Below are positions 23,701-36,193 of a stretch of DNA of 64,000 bases, in pieces. Each line of letters starts with the position of its first letter. The stretch's first letter is position 1. This DNA comes from Crambe crambe (Eukaryota; Porifera; Demospongiae; Poecilosclerida; Crambeidae), in the NCBI GenBank assembly GCA_963924555.1, contig OZ004588.1, positions 5,332,001 to 5,396,000 on the forward strand, read 5' to 3'. The notes below the pieces were generated by a model. The model did not search any database. It worked only from the letters and a program-made list of their open reading frames with translations, and had not been told where the DNA came from. The position numbers were made by a program, and so were the translations under genes.

Positions 23701-25660
23701 GTATGAGTCAGGAAATATAGAGTAACTTACTTCCTGAAGAAATCACATTCAAGCACACATTGAGTGTGCATAATAGAGGTCAAGTTAAAGTGTATTAGTC
23801 AGGAAATATAGAGTAGCTTACTTCCTGAAGAAATCACATTCAGCACACATTGAATATGCATAATAGAGGTTGAGTTAGTGTGAGTCAGGAAATATAGAGT
23901 AACTTACTTCCTGAGGAAATCACATTCAGCACACATTGAATATGCATAATAGAGGTCAAGTTGAAGTGTATTAGTCAGGTTAACTTACACACTGAGGAAA
24001 TCACATTCAGCACACATTGAATATGCATAATAAAGTGTGAGTCAGGAAATATAGAATAACTTACGGACTGAGGAAATCACATTCAGCACACATTGAATAT
24101 GCATAATAGAGGTCAAGTTGAAGTGTATTAGTCGGGAAATATAGAGTAACTTACTCCCTTAGGAAATCACATTTAGCACACATTTAATATGCATAATAAA
24201 GGTTGAGTTAAAGTGTGAGTCAGGAAATATAGAGTAACTTACAGACTGAGGAAATCACAGTCACATCGATAAGTGTATGAATAATGAATAATAGTCGAGA
24301 TGAAGTGTATGAGTCAGGAAATTTAGAATAACTTACATGCTGAAAATATCACATTCAGCACATGAATATGCAATAATAGAGGTTGAGTTAAAGTGTATGA
24401 GTCAAGAAATATAGAGTAACTTACGGGCTGGAAATCACACATTCAATATACATAATAGAGATCAAGTGTATGTATAATAGTCATTGAGTCAGGAATAATA
24501 GGGCATGAGAGAGGTTGATATGAATCAGGTAATATAGAGCAACTAACCACCTGCACGACACATTGAGAGGTATAGAGTTAAAGCGTATGAGTCAGGAAAT
24601 TTGAGTAACTTACATCCTGAGGAAATCACATTCAGCACACATTGAATATGAGGTCAAGTTAAAGTGTTTGAGTCAGGTAACTTACTAGCTGAGGAAATCA
24701 TATTCAGCACACATTGAATATAGGTCAAGTGAAAGTGTTTGAGTCAGGAAATAATACAGAAACTTACTCGCTGAGGAAATAACATTCAGCAGAGATCATA
24801 TCAAAGTGTATACAAGTCAAGTAACTTACAACCTGAAGAAGTCACATGAATTACGTATGCATTAGTTAAAGTGAATGAGTCAGGAAATTTAAAGTAACTT
24901 ACTATCTGAAGAAGTCACATTCAGCACGAGAGATTGAGTTAAATCGTATAAGTCAGGAAATATAGAGTAACTTACTTCCTGAGGATCAAAACACAGAATA
25001 ATCATGACTCAGGAAAAAAAGAGTAACTTACTTCCTGATGTTCCTGATGAAATAATTACACACAACATACAGTCATAGAAAGTAAATCAGAAAATGGTGG
25101 GACAGTATACAAACTAACTTACATCTTCAGGTGGCTAGAGATGAGGAGCCATATACGTACATAAGTTGGCAATAAATAGTTTTAGGAAGACTTTCATTAT
25201 GCCATTAAGTATAAGAGTCAGAGGAACTTACTTTCTGCAAAGATAATAGAAGAGGTGAAATCAATTACATATGGATAGAAAGTAACTTACTTCCTGAAGT
25301 CAATCACATGTTAGAAGGCATACAAATTGAATAGGAAGTTGAACAGAAAGTGGTGAGACATTATACAAACCAACTTACATCCTTAGGTGGCTAGAGATAA
25401 GAAACCATGTTAGGTTATTTATAGCAAATAAAAAAAAATTCATCCAAGTTTGAGGTATAAATAATTATGAGTTAGAGGAACTTACTTCCTGCAGAGATAA
25501 TAATATAGAAGAGGTGAAAAATCAGTTATATTATTTGGATGGAGATAACTTACTTCCTGAAGAAATTATTCATCACACATGATATGGATAACATAGAAGT
25601 ACATAGAAATGGAAAAAGACATCATATGCAAAACTAACTTACATCTTTAGGTGGCTAGAG
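20730..25660 (-). repeat. Microexon-type repeat array C
   Basis: About 56 units with acceptor, codon, donor on the minus strand. Seventeen or so amino acids are represented (including Tyr, Cys, Thr, Asn, Phe, Ala, Arg) with no stop. One exon is six bases (AACAGT, Asn-Ser, at about 22075). Three 12-nt PPKD/PPED exons sit at about 25118, 25376 and 25640, each followed by two single-codon exons as in array B. The conserved parts are the donor GTAAGTT, the acceptor TTTCCTCAG and the TGCTGAATG motif about 18 bases upstream of it. A few units (for example 21063, acceptor lost) are damaged. The array separates exon 1 (26815) from the ZU5 exons of copy C. Confidence 0.82.
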
Positions 25661-25726
25661 ATAAGGAGCCATGCGATACGTAAGAGAGGTTTTGATGATT
25701 GGGTGTATGGGGGGAAAAATACAAAA

Positions 25727-25727
25727 A

Positions 25728-25778
<51 letters not shown>

Positions 25779-25790
25779 AATAAAATTAAA
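25727..25790. repeat. (AAAT)n microsatellite
   Basis: About 15 tetramers; positional equivalent of 15082-15142 in copy B. Confidence 0.9.
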
Positions 25791-26302
25791 CTACATGTAG
25801 TAAAGATTAATCCAGAATTCACATATAGTGAAGGAGCTGAATAGGATGATCATTTATTATCATAGTTAGTTAGCAAAACCTTATGTTCTTAAGGCTAGGA
25901 AGGAACTTTAGGGAGAGATGGTATCTCTTTGATGGGTCCAATAAGTCTACACCACTGATTGATCCTTGATATACTAGGGGAATGCAAGTATTAAGTATTG
26001 TGGAGCAAGCGTGCTGCTCAGTTTACCCAAAGTTGTCACAAAAAGAAGCTTTAGCATGTGCATTTGCCCCATGCCAATTTCCATTTAGAAATTACATAAT
26101 TAATTTTATACTGTTGGGGGGGGGGGGGGGGATGAAATCTGATTGCTCTAGCATTCATGGCATCCTATAATGGAGTTACCTACCACTTGATTACACTGAT
26201 AGGAGAGTTATCTCTGATCATGGTCTGATTGAGTGACCACATGAGGTTATGGGGAAATCATCTATGATTGTGAAAGACTGGCTCAGTAGCTAATAAGCAA
26301 AA

Positions 26303-26365
<63 letters not shown>

Positions 26366-26814
26366 AAACAAAGGCCATATTATATATATGGGGTGGAGAG
26401 TGGGGGGGGGGGGGGGGGGTTGATTGTTGAGACTGAAGTTGGTATTCTAATGGCTGCTAGAAAATACATAAATACGTACACACAGAGACAATTGAGTACT
26501 ATCTTGATTTTTGGCTAAATTAAAGCTTTTTTCAGAAGGCTTGATTTACACAACCTATACTTTAATTATGCCACTCACTGTTGCTACTACATGTGTACAA
26601 TAAACTTCACACACATATTTGACAATAATTTGCATACGTTCTTAGCCAGTGACTTGATAATTACCTATTATAGTTTTTTGTGTAGTAGCAGACCTTGTGC
26701 CTTATAATATGCACTGAGGGTTAGCACAGACTTCATTAATATTGTAATGCTTCTGCTTTTTTGAAAGAAAAGGTTTCCCATGCACCAGCCACACTCTTGA
26801 GAAAATATACTTAC
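25791..26814 (-). other. Intron 1 of copy C
   Basis: Nearly colinear with 15143-16153. It contains a G run at 26117-26131, AGC/AAC repeats at 26303-26365 and a second G run at about 26402-26419. No exon is supported within it. Confidence 0.6.
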
Positions 26815-26829
26815 CCTTGGTTCACTCAT
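26815..26829 (-). CDS. Copy C first coding exon (MSEPR)
   Basis: ATGAGTGAACCAAGG plus the donor GTAAGTATA on the minus strand. The upstream minus frame stays open into the 5' leader, but the ATG shared by all copies is the better start. TTTACGCGCGCGCAA lies 73 bp upstream. Confidence 0.72.
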
Positions 26830-28079
26830 ACTTCCTCCTGGGATCCCACGATGTCTTGTGCATGCTCTGCATGTGCATGCTCTGCATGTACGCTGCAAGA
26901 GTTTACGCGCGCGCAACCAGTACTAATAATTATTATCGTATATCCGGGCCGCGCACGATAGAACTTGAAGCATGCGCAGTATAGGCTGGAGCCATATTTT
27001 TACTAGTACTACCATGGTACTACTCTTAGTTATGGCTGGGTTTGCAAGTTTATTGTGCAGCTGTCTGAAGTCAACGCCCGTACTACACAAGTGGAATTTG
27101 CCCAGAACTGAACACCTCCTAGATTTGAAATAGCTGTAAGCGTTAATATCTCATGGGATCATTGGGATGCCTTTTCAATGGCAATATAATAAGGTAGTTA
27201 AGGCAATAAGGCAGTTAACTAACTTAGCAAGGTCCAACCCCTCGCCTTTAATGTAATGCTGAATCAGCAAGTATCTGTGATCTCATGTGTAATCATCAGA
27301 TGTTTTTCATTTACTGTAAGGTAAGAGTGCAAATGCAAAGTAAAATTAATTCCTGCTGGTGGGAGTTAATGATACCTCAGCTGTGGTGCTCAGCTACAAT
27401 GTGAGAGATTGGTAGGGTCAAGCATAACGGTCGAGTGTTTGATGACAGAGGCCCTGATGTTAATCTTGACCTTGATAGTATTACTGTATGTGGAGGAAGG
27501 GAAATAGCTACAGTGAAAATTGGATTCAGCACTGGTCAGATTAACTCAGGTGAGCCAAACTGGCCTAGGTTGCTTTGGGCATGGATTCAGCTGCTATGAA
27601 TGTGTTAGCAAGAAAGCTGGGAATGTTGCTTCAGCTACGATGTATGGAGTCTGTCAACCTTCCAAGAATATCGTAGTTTGGAGGAGGAGTTTGGGATTGC
27701 CTTCACTAATAGTCTGTTAAGTAAAGGAGAGGATCACGTTTTGAAGAGTGAGATGATGGAGGCTACGGAAGCTGGACTGGACTATATGCTATTGAAGAAG
27801 TGTTCTGGTCATCGTGGACATACATTGAGAGGGGAGTTGGATGGCAACATCTTTGGGAGACCACTCTGGCCTTGGAATAGCAAGCTGTATAGTCCTTTAA
27901 CAGGCTGGCTTGCAAGACTGATCAGAAGTTCAATAATTAGCAGGGGCAGATCTAGGAATGGTCCCCCCCCCCCTCCTAGATTGTTCACTATGATTAGCTA
28001 TACTTAACTAGTTACAATAAAAATGTGGCTTACAGGCTAATTACTTGTATATAGTCTACTCTACAAATGTGATTAGCTT
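26830..28079 (+). other. Upstream region of copy C; unidentified coding-like remnant
   Basis: Holds the shared GC motif at 26902-26916. Between about 27420 and 27920 the plus strand has open stretches with ordinary composition in more than one frame (for example VNLDLDSITVCGGREIATV and SEMMEATEAGLDYMLLKKC). They are interrupted by stops and I do not recognise a family. Near 27945-27985 is a CAGGGGCAGATCTAGGA plus C-run block that looks like one end of a MITE related to 16971-17269. Confidence 0.35.
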
Positions 28080-28570
28080 GCAGCTGCTCTTGCAGCCCCT
28101 GTAGCCTCCCCTGGAACAGTCCATAAATAAATGCAGTGTTCTCGCCATGCAAATGAGTAAGGATTCAACTCCTCATTATTTTGCCATGGTGCAGTGGTGG
28201 GGTATCTGGACCAATACTAGTGGTTTCTGCAGAAAATAAATTCGCTACTATAGCTATCAGCTCAGCAATATAATTATTATGATACTAATACTGGTAGAAG
28301 ATTTTTAATAGCAATTCAGCTAGTATACTTGTAGCTATAGCTATTAGACCATAAGAAGCTGGTTCTAAGACTCTTGGCAGCATCTACGTATAAAATTATT
28401 AATAAATCCAATAAATCCTGCTACCATGCATGGACAGAGAAGATAAATCAATAACTTACTTACTGGAGCTATGAAATGGTTGGCATTCATAATGAGCCAG
28501 CAATAATAATCACAAGCTATAGCTACCTAATACTAAATTGTAACTTACTTCCTATACTTTAGTATGTAGA
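28080..28570 (-). pseudogene. Degraded ZU5-Death copy, fragment 3, with a stop-codon microexon
   Basis: On the minus strand: a remnant of the Death-exon start (28160-28215, ELNPYSFAWRE-like, out of frame), a remnant of the 34-nt exon (about 28350-28390, with SLGS replaced residues) and two array-type units. The unit at about 28455 reads CCAG, TAA, GTAAG, so the enclosed codon is a stop. This is the only stop I found in any unit, and it lies in a clearly dead copy. Confidence 0.5.
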
Positions 28571-29221
28571 GTATAAAATTAGTCACTTACATTATTAAGG
28601 GAGTATCAGCATGAAAACATATCGGAGAAATTAATGGTTATACAAACTACATCCCTAGCCCTAGCCATGTACGTATGTTATATATAGTTATAAGTTATTG
28701 ATTGATAGCCACTGTAATTATTAAACCTTGTTTTTCCCAAAATAGTGTTCAGGCCTGGGCCTGAATGGCCTGACCTGTTCCACCGCCTATGATTTTGTAT
28801 GCATGCAGTGACAGGCAAGCCAGGTTAATACTCCAATAAACAGCAAGTCATTATAATCATATGACACAAGTGGTATGTGTATATAGCTACTATGTTGGCA
28901 TGATATACACAGATATTTCTAGATTTGATAGCCTAATACTTATATAGACTAAAAAGGGTTAGTGATGACACTTCTTTCCCTGATATACCCCCTCTACATA
29001 ATAGAAAGAAGGCCAGTAAGTGATCAGTGATGGCACTTAGATGCTATGATCACAATTTGTATAGTCAGTGAACCCCTAGCTACCAAAATTTACCCACATG
29101 AAATTCCAATCTTTACTATAGGTTCACGAACAGGGGGGGATCTAGCATTGTAAACCATACTGCCTCTGTGGTTGTGGTATAACCTATTTATAGCCTTATT
29201 TGGGCAAACAGATATCACCCT

Positions 29222-29372
29222 GACATGGATTGCAGTGATCTTGCAACATGAAATTCAGAGCATCAAACCAAAATTTACATAACTTCCTTTTAAGCCCAAC
29301 TCTAAAGCCACAATTCAAAAGGAGATTATGTAAATTTTGGTTTGGTGTTCTGAATACTGCAATCCACTGTAT
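29222..29372. mobile_element. Foldback MITE
   Basis: GGATTGCAGTG followed by CAAACCAAAATTTACATAA on the left is repeated in inverted orientation on the right (TTATGTAAATTTTGGTTTG then CTGCAATCC). Arms are about 55-65 bp with mismatches. No coding capacity. Confidence 0.65.
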
Positions 29373-30317
29373 CATTATCACCCTGTGGTAGTGCCTGTAC
29401 TAGAAATAGGAGAGCTTCACAAGTACAAGTAGGCTATAAATTCAGTTACTCAACTACTTGACATGTCTCTCTTTCTAGCTATCACTGTAAAAATAAATGT
29501 GTGCATTTTTAGGTTGTCTGAGTTGCAAAATTGCAACTCAGATAGCTAATCTAAAAATGGGTTGTTTGTACACATTTGTTTTTTAATTGCAAACTCAGAT
29601 AAGTTATTTTTACACATTTGTTTTAGCCTTTTTTCTCCTGCTCTGTTTCATAAATGTATTGTTCGTCAGCTTTTATTTTTACAAACCTTCACCATCAACT
29701 GATCCTGTCAAAGAGATTGTTTCAGGGAAGACAACAAGTGTGGAGAAGATAGAGTTTATGTCAACGTTGACTAGTTCTGTAGTTCCCCTGCAATCGCAAA
29801 ATAAGCTTATTAGTATATAAGAGGTAAGGATGGGCATGGTGATAAGACTACACTATCAATGAATGGAAGTAATATGATGATCAAGGTTGCTCCAAAACCA
29901 TATGTGAAGGATGATAAATCCAGTGGTAAACTCGAGCTCACTAAGCTTCATTGGACTTCACTCTATGGCAAAGGTGAGGAGGATAGTTATCACTTTTTCC
30001 CTGCTTACTATGATGGTTGAGCATCAGCTCCTGATAGACCAGCTGTGATTGTGCTTGGTTATGTCGGGAGAAAGGTCGCTGCTATAAAATTCTTCAAATT
30101 AAAAAATGGAAGTGAAATTTGTTTAAAGCAACCTGCAGAAGAAAAGATTGTAAACTGCCAAAGGACGCATCTGCGAGGCAAGATTTTTCATTACTTTTGT
30201 GAGATGAACACAACTGAAGAACCTCCAATTTCCATAAGGATGAGCACTAAGGGCAGTTGTGAGCTAGCGTCCAATTCAGGAGAGATACCAGTACAGAATC
30301 GTCTTAGTGGCGTGAAT

Positions 30318-30915
30318 GGTACCATAAAAAGTAAAAAATTTTAAACGTCCATATCTTCATTATGCTACCCCCTATAAGCTTGATTTAGCTTTCCAATAGT
30401 GTACTTAGTTACAACTTTACACCCCCCCGCCCCCCCCCATATATGGAAGACCTGACATGACCTCAGAAATTAAAAAAATTCTTTAAAATTACCACATACT
30501 TAGGAGGCCTTTGATACTCCTATCATAGCTTCTATGGGCCTAGCTGCTTTAAGTGAGTGATGATGGGATTTCAAGGGGGGGGGGGGGGTATGGCATATGA
30601 AGGGAGATGTAATTTCACATTTACCTTTTTTTTTGGAACCATACCCCCCATCACTCACTTAAAGCAGCTAGGCCCATAGAAGCTATGATAGGAATATCAA
30701 AGGCCTCCTAAGTATGTGGTAAATTTTAAAGAATTTTTTTAATTTCTGAGGTCATGTCAGGTCTTCCATATATTGGGGGGGGGGTGTAAAGTTGTAACTA
30801 AGTACACTATTGGAAAGCTCTCAAAGAGAGCTCTCTTTTGAGACCTAAATCAAGCTTATAGGGGGTAGCATAATGAAGATATGAATGTTTAAAATTTTTT
30901 ACTTTTTATGGTACC
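30318..30915. mobile_element. Foldback element inside the GT92 pseudogene
   Basis: The two halves are inverted copies of about 270 bp, each starting GGTACCATAAAAAGTAAAAA at the outer end, with a C/G-run region between. Comparison with the intact GT92 gene shows it interrupts the codons for the SGANVKVKKFG region. The target duplication cannot be defined because the flanks have diverged. Confidence 0.82.
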
Positions 30916-31583
30916 GTCCACCCTTGGTGAAGAAATTTGGGGTGTGTGTTGGGGGACCAGTGGTACAAGAGGATAATACTATTCTCCAAAAACTTGTCCA
31001 ATTCATTGAAATGAACCGAGTCCTAGGTGCTGAAGTGATTTACTTCTACATCAATCAGATGATCTGCTCCGATGTTCTGAAGTATATACTGAAACGTTAC
31101 TCCTCTGATATAGTCCGTGTGATTGAGTGGAAGAAATTTAACAAGAAGGTTCCTTTATATTACTACGGCCAGCTCCTAATCATGAGTGACTGTTTGCTGA
31201 GAAATATGTACGAAGTTGAGCACTTAGTAATAAATGACCTTGATGAGATTATCCTGCCTGTAGAGCATGATAATTGGACAGAGATGTTAAATTTCAATGA
31301 GAGCTGGAGATACGTATGCTAATTACACATTTCAAAATGCATTTTTCTATGAGTGTCACCCTTCCCCACCAGTGAGACAACCTCTACATAATTGTACTAT
31401 GGATTTACAAATCCCAAATTACTTTACAAGTACTGAGAGAGTTCAATGTTTTCCAGGATATAAGTATCGGATGAAATTTATTGCAAGACCTAGAATTGCA
31501 TTGCTACCTATCATTCATACTTTGTGTACTGGTATCGCTGCATATGTCAGATCTTACAACATGCCTGCTGAAGCTGGTATTAA

Positions 31584-32213
31584 GGGTGCTTGCAATAGCA
31601 ATGCCTGTGCTTCTATTTCTAGAGTTTGAAAAGGTTGTCCTGCACTTATACTGCAGCTAGTCAGATAATTTTATAGTCTTATCTTCAGATAGGATCAATC
31701 TACACACTATGTAATAGTTATTAAGAGGGGGTGGGGCATGGTGTGGCTAAAATACCCTAAACCATAAAATTTTGACTACCTCGTACATCTCAGGAACCAA
31801 TAGTTGGAATCAGCTCATTTTTTGCATGCAGCTTTCATAAGCCAAGGTGATCAACGTAACAGTTCGTTTTTTTCTATATCTAGCCTAGACTTTTCAAATC
31901 ACAAGGTTGGGCATGAAAAAATAAGAAAAATAATATTGAAATTCAGAAAAACTCAATGTTATGTTGTAGAATACAGATAAAAGGTGTCTGAGAGAAAAAA
32001 TTATCCAAGTAAGTCCAACAGTTCCTGAGAATTACAGGCATTAGCAAAACTGTTCATAGCACCCACGAAAATTAGGCAATTTTTAAAATTTTTGGTGTGT
32101 GTGGTAGTGACATGGTACTGTATAGCTAGAATATTTTGCTTACTGCTGCTCTAAACAGCTCTGGAGTTATACTCCCCTAGCAACCATGCGTGGGCGGAGG
32201 GTTGCCAGCACCC
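31584..32213. mobile_element. TTAA-target non-autonomous transposon
   Basis: Against the intact gene, 630 bp are inserted after TTAA. The left flank is TTAA and the right flank TCAA (one substitution). Ends are inverted: GGGTGCTTGCAA and GGGTGCTGGCAA. A TTAA target duplication is characteristic of the piggyBac superfamily. No transposase frame is present. Confidence 0.72.
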
Positions 32214-32352
32214 TCAATGCCCACTATAGGTTCAAGATCCCCAGGGACTGTATATACACCACAAAAAAGAAAGCTATTCACCAAGATAATGTGGCAATGA
32301 AGTTCGCCAACAGAGTCATAAGAAAAATGTGTTTAGCTGAGACAATTAAATA

Positions 32353-33881
32353 ATAACTCTTGGCTCAGTTCTGGATATGTACCCCCAAAACAACAACAAC
32401 AATAACAACAGCAACAACAACAACAATAACAACAAACACTTCTTATTTTTACATAACTATTAATAATCTATTTAATTAGCAGGCACTTTAGAGCTTCATT
32501 TTGGTCATTTTAGTACTTACTACTATCATGGAAACCCGCAATTGCATAGAAAACACATAGTTCTGCTAGGTTGGTGGGACACTCCTTAAGAAAACAAATA
32601 GTTCTGGTAGGCTGGTGGGACACACGTAGAGGTATTCAATGTTGATGACCTTTACCCATCAATAATTATACTTCCATGATTTTTTTCTGTCTGCTGAACA
32701 AGGTCCTCACTCATCTGCTTGCAATAAAGCCAGTTTTGTAGCACAGCTTCATTTTTCGACTTTGTGCATGTGGTTTTCCCTTGGAAAAACCAATCAATGC
32801 TAAATGGAAGTGTTGACCCTCAGTGCACACATCAGGCACAGTAGTTAGAAGGTCTGCTGTTAGCTACATGGAGCTACATACAATGGTATCAGTATAATTG
32901 TGTGTATTTGTTGGCAAGTGAAGAGAGCCACCTACTAGCTAGTAGGGTGTTGAATGAGTGGCACTACATACACGTACATTCTCCTGGTTCCATCTGGTGC
33001 CATATTAATTGTGATGTCATCAGCTAAAGCTTTGCTTGCCATAATGCTTTGTATTTCATCTCTTACATGTGATCACTAATGAACTGGAGGTTTCATTTTG
33101 AATCATCTATCAAATTGGCATGTATACACCACAGTTTATTGACAAGAAGAATCCTCAACAATCATCAGTGCCTGCATGTGGACTTGCAAGCAAGACATGT
33201 AGCAGCTAGCTGATGGCTGTATAAGTTGAGCAATATGCTCATACATACACAGCTCTGCCTCATCTTGCATTGATCTAGTCTTGTGCAGCCATATAAATCA
33301 GGACTAGCACTAGGTTGTAGGGTCTGGACTATCAGATCAGATGAGTAGAATTGAAGTACAGTGGTATAGTGTGAATTAGCTAGGAGCTGCAGATCTTGCC
33401 TTCTTTCTGGAATAAGCGTTTATCCTAAAATTAAACACTGGAGAGTGTCATCTAGACATAAGTGCTCTGATCATTACTGGCTGCATAGTCAATGTAGCAG
33501 ATACATACACTGAGTACTAACCCTTGAGCTTGCACTGAGGGTTAGCAAGCATACCTTGATATCATTGTTATTCAAGGGCAACCACATACCAAGTAGAAAA
33601 TAATAAATACTTCGTAGAAGAAATGAAGATACTAAACAATATCAAGAAGTGTAAGTGTGCAATTGGAGTATATTTTGGTATTAAAGGGTCATACTACATG
33701 TAGCTATTGGGTAAGGGTCGTCGATATTGACTTATGTGCTGCTTAGAGAAAATGTAGACTATTTATTTATTTATTTATTTTTGAGCAATGGCTGAGAAAT
33801 AAATATAATTTTTGGCTCTTCTAAAATAGGTATAAGAGCAAGATTTTCTACATACGGTTTGTTAGATATTTATATTTGCAG
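32353..33881. other. Intergenic duplicate of 7.6-9.1 kb
   Basis: Starts with an AAC/GCAAC microsatellite (about 32388-32435) and continues with the diverged counterpart of the region after the intact GT92 gene. A short TTTA microsatellite is at about 33762. No gene is supported. Confidence 0.55.
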
Positions 33882-35893
33882 GCATGCTGTAAAGATGGAC
33901 ACCAGTCACATTTCATTTAGGGATTGGTGGATTCATACTCAATCTTATCAGAAATATAATCCTTGTTTCGATGAGTGGAGATATTCAGTGAACTCGGGGT
34001 TAAATGTGGCAGCTTGATTTTCAGCTTCACTCAGGCAAGAGTAGTACTTATGCAGTAGTGCTGTCATGCCATATTTGGTCCTGCTAGATCTGGTCCATGA
34101 GGACAACATATGGCAGCCATATTTTGTCCTCATGGACCAAATCTGGTTGCAATATTTGTCCCCTCTTGCCATATTTTGTCCCCCAATAATTATCCCCTTA
34201 TTTTTTGTCCAGACCTATTACAATTTCATCCAGACAATTATAGCTACATGTAAGCAGTTATATTTTGCTCGGACAAAATATAGCTAACTGCTACATTCTG
34301 TATAATGCTCAGACATTTTTTTATCTGGACGATTACAAATAACAGCTAGCTGTCAGTTAAATCACATGCACATATAAAGTAGCTAACTAAGTTTTGCAGC
34401 TGGCTATTTCTGCAATATATGCAGGGCATTATCATGTGAGATTCAGTTATTCTACCAATGGCAGTGTGCAAACTTTATAAGTGAAATTTATTGTACAAAC
34501 ATTTTAATTTTAATTTGTACCCTTCACAAAAGACATGGCTAGTTAGCTACTCCACTGAATTCTTGGAACTGAGACAGGATCCACCGCCCCACGAAAAAAG
34601 CGGGCCTGGGTACGAGGCTAGAACCATATATGAATGAACCATGTATGAATTCTGAAGACTTCTGCTAATGTATAGCTATTAGCTAGCTAACTAGCTATCT
34701 AGCTAGATATATGCTTGTTGTTGTTGTTGTTGTTTTGTTGTTTTTGTATGACCCTACCAACTTGTATTGGAAGCTGATATGGCTACTTTATACAGACAAA
34801 ATATGGCCACTGGACAACAATATGATAACTTGGTCCCCTCCAGACATTAGCTAGAGCACAGATGATAAAAACCAGAGTTGGTATGGAGGGGTTTGACTTG
34901 TTGGTTGTTGTGATAGCTGACTGTGTTACCCAGAAGACTGCATGTAGTGTAGCTATTATAGCTAATGCATGCAAAGAGGTCAATCAGGGAAAAAATAGCA
35001 CAGCTTTATTGAAGAGCGGCTTTGTTCTCAAGAGGACAATTTATGGCAGTGCCGGACAAAAAATTGCGAATTTTTGTCCGCCCCGGATAAAATATTTCCC
35101 CGGACCAAATATTTCGTGACAGTGCTCACACAACTATCACCCTTATATAGAAAGTGCTCAGACAGGTCATTGATTGCTTCCCCAATAGTTATATGTGACA
35201 GTCCCAAGTAGAATTAAATATTTCTCAAGTATGCTCTGATGAATCAGTTACTTTTGTGTTGATGTTAGACTATCTCTACACCAAATTTCAAGACCATGGC
35301 CACTAATAGCCAAACCTATTACTTGTGGGACTGTTACCATCTAGTGTGTGCATGCATGTGCATGTGTGATATTAATTATTACGTACCATCATTTTCTAGT
35401 GTGTGTGTATGTGTGTAGCTAGCTATGTGCATGTGTGATGTCAATAATAATCCACCATACTTTTGTTATTACATTTAATTGTTTAAAATTGCCAAGTTCT
35501 GATATAATGATGGGACTTTTCGATGTGAATTCCCTGGAATGCTGACACCTCTACATCTTTTTTTACTCTGTCCCCAAATGACAGCACTTGTAGCTATACT
35601 CTTTACTGCTGCCAAAAGTGTCCACATTTAAAAGTTCCACTTACAGCGGGCCTTTTACTGGTCAAATGTTGCTTTGGTCTGACATAATACTGCACTTAGG
35701 AATTCCCATGGTCTGACATTTTGTCAGATCATTTCAAAAGAGTTATAATCTTCATTGCACTGGATAGTATAAATTAACAAGTTTGGTGCCGCCATCAAGT
35801 CATTATTTGTTTCCTTAGATTGCGGGCATTGTTCTCACATTCAGATACAGAAATCTCAAGGACCCTAACATCAACCCTGGGGACTACATCTAG
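33882..35893 (+). pseudogene. Tetraspanin 3' exons, decayed copy 2
   Basis: Exon 33882-34034 (after TTTGCAG) has deletions in the Cys-rich loop but keeps SVNSGLNV and the end FSFTQ. The donor is again CAG|GCAAGA. The last exon 35819-35893 (after TTCCTTAG) encodes IAGIVLTFRYRN and the same tail, ending TAG. The intron has been enlarged by the transposon at 34063-35120. Confidence 0.7.
34063..35120. mobile_element. DNA transposon remnant in a tetraspanin intron
   Basis: Ends are inverted repeats: GTCATGCCATATTTGGTCC on the left and GTCACGAAATATTTGGTCC on the right (complement). The hexamer AGTGCT flanks both sides (34057-34062 and 35121-35126), and it is present once in the uninterrupted intron of copy 1 (about 9338). 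Several internal palindromes use TGGTCCATGAGGACA-like motifs. No transposase was recognised. Confidence 0.72.
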
Positions 35894-36193
35894 ATCAGTT
35901 CATGATTAATTTTTAAAAAATCCCTAGCTGGAGTCAACTATAACCGTCAATTTTATTTTCTTTTGCTATGTAAATATTATGCTACCTTTGGTGGTCCATA
36001 AGCATGGAACGTAGTGGCACTACTTAGCTACTGTAAATCAGAAGGCTAGCTCCTTTGTTCCCAGTATGTAATGGCTATATTGATGTGTAGCTTATTACAT
36101 GGTATTTCATTGGCAGGTACAAAAAAGATCGTAAAAATGTTTTATAGAAATGGTTATCATATTTTTGTAAACGACTATAACTATCTTGATAAC

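Larger units (their letters stand above)
29625..32352 (+). pseudogene. GT92 glycosyltransferase pseudogene
   Basis: Close paralogue of 6073-7602. The first 11 codons are missing; homology begins at CCTTTTTTCTCC, just after a TTTTAG that could act as an acceptor. Lesions: a 2-bp insertion and stop near 29818, TGA at about 30018 (Arg in the intact copy), a foldback insertion at 30318-30915, a 4-bp insertion near 31313, and a 630-bp TTAA-type element at 31584-32213. The DLDE motif survives. The last codons and the downstream AAC repeat match the intact gene. Confidence 0.88.

Noticed and set aside
29196-29381. 61-codon minus frame with SRV/LKRKLCKFWFDAL-like sequence
   Set aside because: It lies entirely within a foldback MITE, where open frames are incidental.
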